64,000 nt of DNA from Prorocentrum cordatum (taxonomy: Eukaryota > Sar > Dinophyceae > Prorocentrales > Prorocentraceae). The stretch is from contig CAUYUJ010016282.1 in NCBI GenBank assembly GCA_963575745.1, positions 1,735,532-1,799,531 on the forward strand, given 5' to 3'. The notes under the pieces are model-generated. The model was not told the DNA's origin and ran no database searches. It saw nothing but the letters and a program-made list of their open reading frames with translations. This document shows, one piece after another, positions 45,891 to 56,224 of the stretch. Within the stretch, counting starts at the first letter, position 1, and the number at the start of each line of letters is the position of its first letter. Both the position numbers and the translations under genes were made by a program.

Positions 45891-46515
45891 TGTTGTACAA
45901 GATAACTTGCATGCCCACACTGCAATATTTAACAGTCGGTCCACTGGCGAGCATATTCACAACGCCTTTTCCAACATGACCTGTCCTGACGAAGCCGTAT
46001 GGGGACGCCGCTGCGTACGCGCGGCGCTTGTGGTTCGTATTCCATTGGGTAACACAGGGGAGGCCTTCGCCAAACTCGCGTCGGCTTTGGCCCATGGTGC
46101 ACGCCCATGTTATTTTGATTATTCTGTTGCCATAATACATCAGTCTCCATGCAGGGCGGGTCAATTACTTGATATTGTTGCGCAAGCCTCGTGGATCTCC
46201 GATACAAATCCGTGTGCCGCAGGTCCACCATGGCACGTCATGTATGAGCCCGTATGCAGCACTGTGCGCAAGGAGGGAGCTTGGCCAGTCCAGCGTGCGG
46301 CCAGCCGCATAAACATTCATCCCGCCCTGAATGGAATACGTTATGCGGGAGGATGGGGCGCCGCCGCCTTCCTGTTGGCCCTTGGCAGGCCCCGCTGGCG
46401 GCCACGCAGCCGTCCGTTTGCCGCAAGGTGCGCTGGCGTCGCCGCGTTTATGGGGCCCCTCCCGCTCGTGCCCCTCGCCCTCCCCCCCCCGCACGCTGCT
46501 TCTCTCAGACCATGA
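45883..46515 (+). CDS. Hypothetical protein, 210 codons
   Basis: An ATG-initiated frame ends at TGA 46,513-46,515. The middle reads as protein: ALVVRIPLGNTGEAFAKLAS and YFDYSVAIIHQSPCRAGQLL. The C-terminal part becomes Arg/Pro-rich and is probably past the real coding end or exon. It starts within a TGCACCAC-type repeat, so the first codons are doubtful. No domain is recognised. It could be the 5' part of the multi-exon gene proposed downstream. Confidence 0.3.
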   Translation: MTDVVQDNLHAHTAIFNSRSTGEHIHNAFSNMTCPDEAVWGRRCVRAALVVRIPLGNTGEAFAKLASALAHGARPCYFDYSVAIIHQSPCRAGQLLDIVAQASWISDTNPCAAGPPWHVMYEPVCSTVRKEGAWPVQRAASRINIHPALNGIRYAGGWGAAAFLLALGRPRWRPRSRPFAARCAGVAAFMGPLPLVPLALPPPHAASLRP

Positions 46516-46540
46516 CAGCGATTCGTTCCAACATCATTTC

Positions 46541-47982
46541 CGGGTTGTCCGTTTAACCCCGGGCCAGGGCCGAGGCATGTTGTATCATCTTTTCCGCGCG
46601 GCCGTGGACGAGTGGCCGAGCACGAATTGCTGGGGGCTGCACGAGACCTTAGAAGTCTTAGAACTCATCATGAGCCAGTCGCATCATGACATGAATGACT
46701 CTCTTCCCCTCTCCTGCGACCTTCGCCCCCCCCCCCCGCTCCGCTCCTTCCCCTCCCCGCTTCTGCCCCATCTCTCGCAGGCCAGGCTGCCACCCCCCCC
46801 TGCTCCCCCCCCAAGCCACCGCTCCTCGCCCCGCCGTCCGAAGCGGGGCCTACCCAAGACCACTGCCCGGGGGACTCCTCCTCCTCCTCCTCCTCCTCCT
46901 CCTCCTCCTCCTCCACCTCCTCCTCCTCCTCCTCCTCCACCTCCTCCTCCTGCTCCTCCTCCTCCTCCTCCTCCTCCTGGTCGTGCTGATGATGACGATG
47001 ATCGTCCTCAGTTCGTCGGCGATGACCGGCGGCGGACATGGGTAGATTGTGGCCCCGGGGAGGCCAAGTACATCCATGTCCACCGCCTGCCGCGGTTTCA
47101 GAAAATCGATCACACGGGCGGTGGTTCTGGACATATCCCTGCCTCGCCTTCCTCCTCCCAATTCCGCTCTCCACATCATCCTGTCTGTCGACCATCTTGT
47201 GGGTTCCCTGCTCATACATAAGCAGATCGTTGCTTGATAGGACGGGCGACCAGTTGGAGGGCGCAGTGAACAACGAACCGCCCCAGATGCTGCACGGCAA
47301 CGTGCCGCAGGTCGTTGTGGAGACGGACGGAGGCTCTTGCGACCGGCAGTTGCCGATTCTCTTTCAATCAAGTGGCCCCAGCAGGTTTGCCCCAGGAGGG
47401 TGTCGACGGGGCTGCCCAGCATGGGGCGACGAGAAACTAGAGCAGCAAATTGAGGATCATGCGAAGGGTGAGGAGAAGGAAGTGTGAGGTAGGACGCGGG
47501 GGAGTGGCGGAACGATCATCGTGGTGTGGCGTCTTGTTGTTGTCGGGAGGATGTCCGGCACACGTTTGTCATCGCAATTCTGCCGATGTGCTTGGTTCGG
47601 CTCCAGGACGCCTGCTGGCGGGAGCGGTTGATTCCTCCCTCCCTCCTTCTCATCCCCTCTGGGTTTTGTGCAGATCTCTGGATCGACGTCGCGACGCAAC
47701 GCAGGGGCCGCAGGGAACAGTCCAAACAGTCCTTCGCATTCTCCTTCCGCTCTCCCCTTCTCTCCACAGCATTCTAGTTTCCTTCGTGTGTCCCGCCTGC
47801 CTCTCCCGCTCTTCTCCTGCTGCTGCTGCTCCTCGTCCTCCTGCTCCTCGCCCCGCACTCTTCCACCCCACTCCACCTTCTTTCGAACCTCAAGGTCGCC
47901 GGCCCAAATCCGCTCAAAATCTGTCCCAGGACCCCTTCCGGGTTCACTCTTGGCAAGAATTCCACATTGTGAACACATTTTT
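46541..47982 (+). CDS. Possible multi-exon gene, unknown product
   Basis: Separate plus-strand blocks read as protein: GMLYHLFRAAVDEWPSTNCW with LHETLEVLELIMSQSHHDMN (about 46,577-46,705); RTWVDCGPGEAKYIHVHRLP (47,012-47,120, after a pyrimidine-rich tract ending TCCTCAG); LEGAVNNEPPQMLHGNVPQV with ETDGGSCDRQLPILFQSSGP (about 47,250-47,460); REDVRHTFVIAILPMCLVRL (about 47,545-47,625), followed by a GT and a pyrimidine tract ending TTTTGTGCAG at 47,672; and a last block SQDPFRVHSWQEFHIVNTFF ending TAA 47,984-47,986. Each gap is CT-rich, as expected of introns with strong polypyrimidine tracts. Alternatively 46,331-47,221 is one frame with a 30-odd-residue poly-Pro encoded by the TCC array. No domain is recognised; splice joins are not proven. 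Confidence 0.38.
46878..46980. repeat. TCC trinucleotide array
   Basis: About 33 near-perfect TCC triplets directly upstream of a possible acceptor (TCCTCAG at 47,005-47,011). Confidence 0.95.
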
Positions 47983-47989
47983 TTAAGGA

Positions 47990-48630
47990 TTGTTGGGCCC
48001 AGAGAGGGCTTCCAGAGTTCGACACCATAGATTGATGTGTGTTCGAAGTTCTTCCTCTAAGCTCAAAGCTGAAGACTATCTTAATGCAGATTGGAGCCCT
48101 CGGCCTCAACCTACAGTGCCAGTGGGATGGGAAAAGAAACACGAGGGAAAGAGAGAGAGCGAGAGAGAGAGAGCGCGAGAGCGAGGTAAGGAATCACCGA
48201 ACGGCGGACACGACGTACACTTCAGGAGGGAGTGAGGTGGGGAGCTGCTGGCGGCCGGCGTGCTCATGGGGAGGTGGCCCGAGCGAGAGCCTCAGCCTCT
48301 TTAAGGGGAAGTTGATACCCAGCTCCTCATGTGCGCGGTGCCGCAGCGAAGAGCGGAAGTGCTGCGGGGGGGGGGCGGGAGGCGCGGCATGTCATGCCCC
48401 AAGCAAGAAGCGTGCTGCGTGGGTGGGAGGGGGGATGGGGGGCACGGATGAAGAGGCGGTGCGAGTGGGCGGGGGGGTGGCAGGGGGCGGTCCGAGCGGG
48501 GCCCCCACCCTCCGGAGGGAGGGCTGTCGCTCCCTCGGCGTGGCGCTTATAATCGCTGCGCGGCCAGTTGGTCCACGTCCGCCGTGGCGGTGTACCCCCA
48601 CGGCGGCCTGTGCCGAAGCTTGTTCTTCCC
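47990..48630. other. Unassigned stretch
   Basis: GAGA-rich patch at 48,148-48,186 and GGGGGG-rich patch around 48,365-48,500. No gene recognised. Confidence 0.4.
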
Positions 48631-48799
48631 TACACCTTAGGCGATGCTTCAGAGAACTTAAGTTTTCGGCCAGAGTCTCGATTATTCTTAACGTTTCAAT
48701 GTAAATCTTAAGATTTCAATAGAAATGTTGAGTTTTTCTTCAAGTTCTGAGACTATGAATTTCTTAACCCATGATTTCTTAAGCATTTCGCAGGGTGTA
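48631..48799 (+). mobile_element. MITE family A, copy 3
   Basis: 169 bp, TA at both borders, ends TACACCTTAGGCGATGCTTC and GCATTTCGCAGGGTGTA. Confidence 0.93.
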
Positions 48800-49498
48800 G
48801 TCCCCCCGCTCACCTCACCTGCGTAGCCCGCACCCCCATCCCCCGTCCCTCGGGTCCTGCGCGGCGCAGCGCGGGGGTCAGGTTGGGAAGGTTAGAGTGG
48901 GAGGAAGGCGGAGAAGGCAGAGGGCTGTGCAGGAAGGAGACGGGCTGTTAGGGGTTAGTTACCCAGAGTCAGGTGTGGGGGCTTCACGTGCCCGGGTGCC
49001 TCGGGTGGGAAGGTGATCAATGCTTTCTCCTTTTCCTCCTCCTCCTCCTCCTCCTCCTCCTCCTCCTCTGCCCCCCCCCCCTCGCGTCCCCTCGCCCGTC
49101 TCGCTCCCTCCCGCGATGGACGAGGCAGTGGCGGTAGCGATGGGGTGTGCAGGAGCATGAACAAGGAAGGCGGGGAGCGCGCAGGGGCGCAGGGCTGACA
49201 AGAGGATTGCGGTGGCTCGCGATGAGACGAACGCCATGAAGCCATCGGGTCTTTGAAGGGGCCCTGGGACACACAAATAAATACACAAATAAACAGATTC
49301 CCCATATTTTCCTATATTTTCTTGGTTTTTGTCTTCCCCACCACTTCCCATATTTTCCCATATTTTCCTGGGGATCGACGATTAATTGTGTCTGTGTGTT
49401 TTTTTCCCCTCCTGAGTCTTGAGGGACCCGTTCCCTGAATTGTGTTGCCGTTTTGGGCCCCCCGGGGCCTCCCACGGGCCCTGGGACTGTAACACACC
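48800..49498. other. Interval between two MITE A copies, with CCT run
   Basis: A CCTCCT run lies at 49,035-49,068. ATACACAAATAAA at 49,270-49,292 is the reverse complement of a repeat at 33.6 kb; CCATATTTTCC words repeat three times near 49,300-49,365. No gene recognised. Confidence 0.6.
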
Positions 49499-49668
49499 TA
49501 CACCTTGGGCGATGCTTAAGAAAACCTAAGTTTTCGGCCAGAGTCTCGATTATTCTTAACGTTTCAATGTAAATCCTAAGATTTCAATAGAAATGTTGGG
49601 TTTTTTACGCAAGTTCTGAGACTATGAATTTCTTAACCCATGATTTCTTAAGCATTTCGCAGGGTGTA
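49499..49668 (+). mobile_element. MITE family A, copy 4
   Basis: 170 bp, TA-bordered, left end CACCTTGGGCGATGCTTAAG, same right end as the other copies. Only about 700 bp from copy 3. Confidence 0.93.
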
Positions 49669-49865
49669 CTCAGGATGAAGAATCAGCTCTGGGAGGGAGG
49701 CCCCGGGGTCTGGGGACCCGTCTCTTCGAGGTCAAAACGAGGACCTTGGCCAGGTTCACCCCGAGCCCGCTGGGGGCCCTTTGGCCCAGAACTTTCTGGG
49801 GGTGCTCATTCCGGTCCTTCCTGAAGCCATGCTCCATGAGAAGCTGATCGAGGACGCCGACGAAG

Positions 49866-50249
49866 ATGCGTCGAGCTCAGAATATTTGGGCGTGTGCGAG
49901 AAGGGGCTCCGCCGGGCCCCCGAGAGGCCCGTTGACGGTGCTGCTGGCGCTAGCCCTGGGGATGCTGGCACTGGGCGCTGCCTCGCTGGTCCCGCCCGCG
50001 GCCAGGACCTCCGCGGGCTCCCCTCGGCGCCGCGGCCTACAGACCAGGGCTCACAGAAGGAACATGGACCGACCGATACCGCTACGCGTCCCTCGTCGCC
50101 ACGGCTGGATTCGCCTCGAAGTCCTGGTCAGGACGCACTGCGGGAGAGTCCGGGGAGCAGCGGGAATCGGCATCTCTAGGTTCTCTCAAAGGCGCCCTGC
50201 GGAGATCCGGCGGCCCGCCGCAACTCACGCCCACGCCAGGCCACCCTAG
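49866..50249 (+). CDS. Weak candidate: short protein with N-terminal hydrophobic segment
   Basis: An ATG-initiated 127-codon frame carries GPLTVLLALALGMLALGAAS near residues 22-41, which would act as a signal anchor, followed by an Arg/Pro-rich tail. The overlapping frame from 49,781 also has a sensible stretch, LGVLIPVLPEAMLHEKLIED. At most one of the two is coding at any point. No homology is recognised; an exon pair is possible. Confidence 0.25.
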   Translation: MRRAQNIWACARRGSAGPPRGPLTVLLALALGMLALGAASLVPPAARTSAGSPRRRGLQTRAHRRNMDRPIPLRVPRRHGWIRLEVLVRTHCGRVRGAAGIGISRFSQRRPAEIRRPAATHAHARPP

Positions 50250-51535
50250 GTTCGCGTGGTGACGACGTGACGGTGTCCCTCAGCGCATGGGTTCTCAAGG
50301 TTGAACGCCGCTGGCGGGGGTGGAATCGGCCGATATCGAAAGATCTGCGACATCGGAAAGCTGCGATCGTTCATGGTTGATCGATCCACGCGGGGTCAGG
50401 AACCAATGCCCATGTCGTCATAGCACGAATTTGCCGCAGTCAGGCTTGGGTGATGCTTCAGGCAGGCTCGCGAAGGTGAGACATGCTTCCAGATCCCTTC
50501 GCAGAAACAGTTAGCGCCTGTTGCTGGCTTGATCGGTACTCGCCGCTTTCAATGCGCCTGACCTCCCGCATCCTCTCCTCATCCCCTGATATCTGGGCGC
50601 CACATGTTTTTCACATTGGGCGTTCTCGCCCTTCTTCCGATTGGGCTCGGGAGAAGCGGCCGAGCGATAGTACCGGTAATTAGGGCTCGGGCCGTGTCTT
50701 TCAATTTGTTGTAGCTCTTATGCGACGCCGGATCTCAGGGTCCGCTCCCTCGGCATCGTTTGCTTCGATTCTTGGCCTTCGGGCTCTTCCACGTAGCCAC
50801 GGCTGGGCGCGACTCGAGAAGCTGGTCTTCTGAGAAGGTGCCCTGCCTCAGAGGAACCATCTTGCCTTCTGGGAGACCTACTTGAAGGTCTCTAAGATCA
50901 GAAGGGCCAGCCCATTTCAGAAGCCCCCTTCCTCAAGAAGGCTGCCCCCTCGCCCCGATCCCCCTTTTCGCGCCGTCAGCCGTCACCCGAATCGCCCAGA
51001 CCCACGGCGTCCTGACAGAATCCCATGGCGGCCAGTGGTTCTGAGTCTGTTCTCCGCCCCACAGGTCAGAGGCAACGCAGGGGGGAAAGTCCCAGGGGGG
51101 TCACATCGACCCCCATCCTCCCATGGAGAGGGCAGTCTGGGGCGCGAAATACGCATGAGTGTCGCGTGCTGAATTGTTGGGCCATGAGGCGCCAAGATTC
51201 CGGCCGCCAGGGGGCAGCACAGTCAAAGGCCAGAAAATTACGCAGACGTAGGTTTTGGAAGGTCCGCGCTGCCGTTTTAGGCCGGCGCGCGTCAGGGGAA
51301 GGGTGCTGGAGGGATTCCTATCGCCGACCCAAGGCGCCCGCGTGGGCCTCTGGCAAGTCACGTTCAAGATGTTGTTTCTTGGGAGTGGCGCCGGCCAGAT
51401 ATCTAGGCCCTCGAGGTGGGCAGGGGAGCGGTCTTCCCCGTACAACTAACGCGGCACCCTGGCCACATTCTTTCTGTTGAACGTGTGGATACCGCGCGTG
51501 CCAGCTCGAGGTTGGTGCATCCCCCTAGATCCGCC
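50250..51535. other. Unassigned stretch
   Basis: Mixed composition, no arrays, no recognised protein. It looks like unique sequence and is the longest array-free interval in the second half. Confidence 0.4.
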
Positions 51536-51554
51536 ATGAACTTGACGGGGTCTA

Positions 51555-51840
51555 CAGGGCAATGCAAGAGCGCACAGGAGTACAAGTTAAGTCGAAGGAA
51601 GGCGATGCAATCCGTTCAGGACCTTGCAGTCGGCGCAGGGCAATGCAAAGCAATGTTTGCAAAACATCGCATATCAATATTTCGCAAAACCACTGGTACC
51701 CAAACTCCCCTGGTTCGCAAGAGACTCAGAGGGCGCAGCCCATGGCGCAACCCATACTTACGGATCAGCCTATTGCACTCAATCGCTCCCGCGGGTGCAA
51801 TCAATTGTATACATAACGCAACCTGTGGCACTCAAAATTC
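51555..51840. repeat. GGGCAATGCAA-type short words
   Basis: GCAATGCAA, GGCGATGCAATCC and TGCAAAACATCGC recur through about 280 bp. Resembles the complement of words at 31.6 kb. Low identity. Confidence 0.4.
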
Positions 51841-52970
51841 GCACGGGCGAAATCGATTCAATGGGCTGGGATCCTGGCGACGCCAAGGGCGCCCGAGATT
51901 CCCTTTGGTCTCATAGCCAGCTTATGCAGGCCAATGGAGACCCCCATAACCCCCCTTCCTTTGGGTGGCTGTGACGAACTCTTTGTGACCTCGTCTGACC
52001 AACACTAAGATGTAATGCTATTGTAACGATCGTGTCTGAAAAATGTCTTCACCATAAGTTTCAAATAGTACATTTTGCCCTTCTGGGTGTCTGTGCCTGC
52101 CTGCAGCGCAGAAGTGTACAAAGTGACTGCACCGAAGGGTGTCAGTGGCAACGGCGTCGTGGTGACTGTTCCAAGGGCCTCTTGTCATATCTTCCACTAC
52201 ATCTGCCTCGGCTTCCATCTAAGTACAGCCCACCAGTCGTGTCCGCTCTTGTCTTCGTGCCTCCAGGGCTTCGATCGGGCGCCCCGATCCCAGAGCGTGG
52301 CTGGCGCCAAGTCTGAGGGGTCGTCGTAGAAACAAGGCCCCAGCGCCGACGCGAGAGATGCCCTCGGCGCAAGGGCCGCTAGTATTGCATCGAGAGCAGG
52401 CATGGACGCTGGCGCCCAAGCGATCGCGCCATTCTGCATCAAGGATTGTGGCTGGCGCTATGGCGTGAGCGTCGAAGTGTGAGGACTCATGGCTGGCGGC
52501 AGCCAGGCGAGGGCGCGCAGCTGCGCCGAAGATGCGGACGGCACTCGCGCGAGAGCCCCATCGGGGTTGTGAGTGTGCCCCCCCCCCTCGCCGCTTGCTC
52601 GGCCAGTGCAACCTCACTGGATGTTTGGAGCTGGTCTGGTAGCTTCTGGATAGTTGCTTGCTTCCTTAATATTCCAAGCAGGATGTTATCTCTGACTCTT
52701 GGGGATGTTTTTGTTGCATTCGGAGACGGTCCCTGGCCTTTCAGAGCTCACCATTGCGCCCCCCAGCGCTGCGTCGCCAACCCATACTTGGAATCTTCAT
52801 GCTTGTGCCACCACTTGTTGCATTAGTCTGCCTTCAGAGTGCCTCTGACAGCGTTGGATAGAGTCGGAGTGCTTCGGATGGCCCCCGACTGCCTTGACTG
52901 TCCTCGGATTGCTTCGGAATAGGGCGTGGCCGGGCCAGGACGGCATCTGATCTTGTCGTCCTTTGCTTTT
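51841..52970. other. Unassigned stretch
   Basis: A plus frame at about 52,095-52,210 gives EVYKVTAPKGVSGNGVVVTV, which looks protein-like, but has no start or motif. Nothing else is supported. Confidence 0.35.
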
Positions 52971-53084
52971 TTCCCCAACCATCCTGTGGTGTTGGGTCCT
53001 CGTTTTGAAGAGACGTTGCCCGGCGTTCCTCCTCTCCTCTCCTCCTCCCCCTCCTCCCCCCTCCTCCCTGCGTTTCACCCATTC

Positions 53085-54110
53085 AGTACACCGTTTCGTG
53101 GCCCCATGGGGAGATCCACCGAAGGCCCCAGTGGCAGCGTTCGCATGGCGGCCTCGGGCCATTTCGGCACACCCCTCACAAGGATCGTGGCCCCATAGGG
53201 AGCTCCACCGAAGGCCCCAGTGGCAGCGTTCGCATGGCGGCCTCGGGCCATTTCGGCACACCCCTCACGAGGATCGTGGCCCCGTAGGGAGCTCCACCGA
53301 AGGCTCCAGTGGCAGCGTTCGCATGGCGGCCTCGGGCCATTTCGGCACACCCCTCACAAGGATCGTGGCCCCATATGGAGCTTCACCGAAGGCCCCAGTG
53401 GCAGCGGTCGCATGGCGGCCTCGGGCCATTTCGGCACACCCCTCACGAGGATCGTGGCCCCATAGGGAACTCCACCGAAGGCCCCAGTGGCAGCGTGCGC
53501 ATGGCGGCCTCGGGCCATTTCGGCACACCCCTCACACGGATCGTGGCACCATACAGGGAGTTCCGCCGAAGGCCCCAGTGGCGGCGTTCGCATGGCGGCC
53601 TCGGGCGATTTCGGCACACCCCTCACGAGGATCGTGGCCCCGTAGGGAGCTCCACCGAAGGCCCCAGTGGCAGCGTTCGCATGGCGGCCTCGGGCCATTT
53701 CGGCACACCCCTCACGAGGATCGTGGCCTCCACCGAAGGCCCCAGTGGCAGGGTTCGCATGGCGGCCTCGGGCCATTTCGGCACACCCCTCACGAGGATC
53801 GTGGCCCCATAGGGAGCTCCACCGAAGGCGCCAGTGGCAGGGTTCGCATGGCGGCCTCGGGCGATTTCGGCACACCCCTCACGAGGATCGTGGCTCCATA
53901 GGGAGCTCCACCGGAGGCGCCAGTGGCAGGGTTCGCATGGCGGCCTCGGGCCATTTCTGCACACCCCTCACAAGGATCGTGGCCCCATGGGGAGCTCCAC
54001 CGAAGGCCCCAGTGGCAGGGTTCGCATGGCGGCCTCGGGCCATTTCGGCACACCCCTCACGAGGATCGTGGCCCCATAGGAGCTCCACCGAAGGCCCCAG
54101 TGGCAGCCTC
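53085..54110. repeat. 89-bp minisatellite array, about 11-12 units
   Basis: CGCATGGCGGCC starts at 53,143, 53,232 and 53,321 and onward, giving an 89-bp period. The unit has GAGCTCCACCGAAGGCCCCA, TGGCAGCGTTCGCATGGCGG and CGGCACACCCCTCACGAGGA. One unit is shortened by about 15 bp near 53,728. The reverse complement shares TGGGGCCTTCGGTGGAGCTC with the 77-bp unit at 40 kb, so the two are one superfamily. Confidence 0.97.
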
Positions 54111-54121
54111 CCTCATGGCTC

Positions 54122-54238
54122 TCAGAGCCTTTCCTGCTTCTGCTCCTCGGTCAGGGGGACGCCGTCCTCGTCGTCGTCGGCGCCCGCGAAGACGGCCACG
54201 AATGTGTCCCTGAGCATGTCGGGCTCCGGCGGGAAGCT
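54122..54238 (-). CDS. Coding-like fragment inside composite element copy 2
   Basis: On the minus strand, after a GTGGCCACAG sequence that could be an acceptor, a frame reads FPPEPDMLRDTFVAVFAGAD then EDGVPLTEEQKQERL and stops at 54,124-54,122, only a few bases from the array edge. The acidic, helical C terminus is protein-like and unlike repeat-derived frames. It is absent from copies 1 and 3. A captured gene piece is one explanation; a chance frame is another. Confidence 0.35.
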   Translation of the reverse strand, partial: SFPPEPDMLRDTFVAVFAGADDDEDGVPLTEEQKQERL

Positions 54239-54329
54239 GTGGCCACATCGGGAGCGCGGGCGAAGATGTTATTCACAATTGCGGTAGTCACAACTGCGTA
54301 TGGTTGGGTCTTTCGCCAGGCTAATTGTC

Positions 54330-54990
54330 TGGCTCTGCCTGGTTTCTTCTCTACTTCCATCTCCGCCTCTGCCTCCGCACCTTTCGCAGACCTTGCGGCA
54401 TCTTTTCCGGCACGCCTCCTAGAGATGTGTCGCAGTCTCCCGTCCCAGTGTCTCTTCGCCTCCCCTCCTCTGCAAAGGCGTCGTCTGCGCTCGCCCGCCC
54501 AACAAATAGTGGCAAGCTTGATCATGAAAGGCGTTCCGTGCCCGTGCGCCATATGATCTGCACGTGCGTCCCTGGCCTCACGACTCGTCGCTGTGGGGCA
54601 TGTGTCGGAAAGGAGCCTCCACCCCCCAACCCACGCAGCTCCGAGCCACCATGCCCCCCCCAGCTGAACTTAAGTTTTGGACTGGCTGGCGTCTTGAAGC
54701 ATGGATCGACGATGACGCTGCTGTGCCGCAGTGCTGCTGTGCCGGAGCCCCGCCATTGACGCAGACACTGGGCAACACACGCGTTCTGCAATTCGTTATT
54801 GATAGTGGTCTGGACGATCGCAGCCGGTCGGCGAAGGCTCCGAGCGATATTGAAATTTTAGACGTTTCGCGTATCCCCACCAGCCCATCCAGAAACGATG
54901 TCCACGCTAGTTGAGGATCATGGAAGTGCGGGAGCAAAGAGGGGGACGGCCAGACCGTGTGAAGGAGAGAGGGGGCGAAGGAGAATATTG
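54330..54990. other. Unassigned stretch
   Basis: Open frames exist on both strands; none is recognised. Confidence 0.4.
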
Positions 54991-55034
54991 GATGGATGAA
55001 TGAGGGAGTGGGGAGAAGGAGGATGAGTAGGATG

Positions 55035-55480
55035 AAAGGAGGAGGAGGAGGAGGAGGAGGAGGAGGAGGAGGAGGAGGAGGAGGAGGCAGAGGGGGAGGA
55101 GGAGGAGGAGAAGGGGTAGGAGGAGGAAGGAGGAGGAGGAGGAGGAGGAGGAGGAGGAGGAGGAGGAGAGGAGGAGGAGGAGGCAAAGGAGGAGCGGGAG
55201 GAGAGGAGGAGGAGGAGGCTTCTTGAGCCTCTTGGGGTATCTCTTGGGGGTCTTTGGACGTCTTGGGGGTCTCTTCGCGGCCGTTGGGGGTTATTCGGCA
55301 TTTTGGGTGCGTCGGGGGGGGCCTCTCGGGGCCGCTTGGGGTCCTGTCGGGGGCCTCCAGGGGGGCCTCCTGGGGGCCTCTTGGGGCCATCTTGGAACCA
55401 TTTTGGGACCTCTTGGGGCCTCCTGGCTTTTTGGGGCCATGTTGGAGGATATCGATCAAAAACGAGGGGAACATTAATTA
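55035..55480. repeat. GGA array followed by CTTGGGGCC-type minisatellite
   Basis: GGA triplets (55,035-55,220) lead directly into CTTGGGGCC / CTCTTGGGGCCATCTTGG words spaced 15-20 bp (55,222-55,450), as at 12 and 26.9 kb. Confidence 0.85.
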
Positions 55481-55738
55481 GGCCCCCCCCCCAGAGGCCA
55501 ACATGGGGCCAAAACCCCAGTACAACCAATGAGTGTGGTTTCTTCGCCGAAGCCGTTTCGAACGCCCCGACGACTCGCGGACCCCCCCGTCAAGGTCCAG
55601 GGGAACGGGTAGGGGGAGGGGTCAAGACCCCCTTTCCCGCCCGCAAGCCGTCTCGCTCACTCCCACGCGCCCTCCCAACACATACGTAGCACCCGAGCCT
55701 GGCCCGAGCCGCAGCACATTCTGCACTCGTTTTTGGAT
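55481..55738. other. Unassigned short stretch
   Basis: No feature recognised. Confidence 0.4.
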
Positions 55739-55739
55739 G

Positions 55740-56098
55740 GGCAGCTACTGCGGGCGAGTCCGCCGCCGCCTCCCCCTCCGCCGCCGCAGCCGCCGCCCGC
55801 GGCCGCCGCCGCCGCCGCGCCGCCGCCGCCGCCCGCCGCCGCTGTCCGTTGCCGCCGCCGCCGCGCCGCCCGCCGCCGTCGTCCGCAACCGCCGCCGCCG
55901 CGCCGCCCACCGCCGCCGGTGCCGCCGCCGCCGCTGTCGCCCCCGCTGCCGAATCGCCGCAGCCGCAGCTGGTGCCGCCGCAGCCGCTGCCGCGCAGCCG
56001 CGCCGCCGCCGCCCCCGCCGCCGCCGCCGCCGCCCCCGCCGCCGTCGCCGCCGCCGCCGCCACCGCCGCAGCCGCCGCCGCCGCCGCCGCCAAGCGTA
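55740..56098. repeat. GCC/CCG trinucleotide array
   Basis: About 350 bp of GCCGCC with occasional GCA, GTC and CGC changes. Long Pro, Ala, Arg or Gly frames on both strands result from it. Confidence 0.95.
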
Positions 56099-56224
56099 TT
56101 CTGTACAGTTCCCAACCAACCTGTGTTGTTGGGTCTTCGTTTTGAAGAAACGGTCCCCGCGTCTCGTCCTCGTCCTTTCCCTCTTCCCTCCTCCCCTCCT
56201 CTCCTGTGCCCCCCCCGCCCCCAA

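Larger units (their letters stand above)
52973..54328 (+). mobile_element. Composite minisatellite element, copy 2
   Basis: Left module at 52,973-53,020 (CCCAACCATCCTGTGGTGTT, then GGGTCCTCGTTTTGAAGAGA), a CCTCCTCCCC tract, an 89-bp array at 53,085-54,110, a coding-like piece at 54,122-54,238, then the right module at 54,271-54,328 (TTCACAATTGCGGTAGTCAC, ATGGTTGGGTCTTTCGCCAG). CCAACCAT near the left and ATGGTTGG near the right form a short inverted repeat. Confidence 0.72.

Noticed and set aside
53075-54287. Repetitive frame of 312 codons with GGLGPFRHTPHEDRG units
   Set aside because: 89-bp repeat translated in three phases; other frames on both strands are equally open. Not a repeat protein.
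55200-55240. TTCTTGAGCC as a reverse-complement relic of a dinoflagellate spliced leader
   Set aside because: Only about eight bases fit; the rest is CTTGGGGCC minisatellite.
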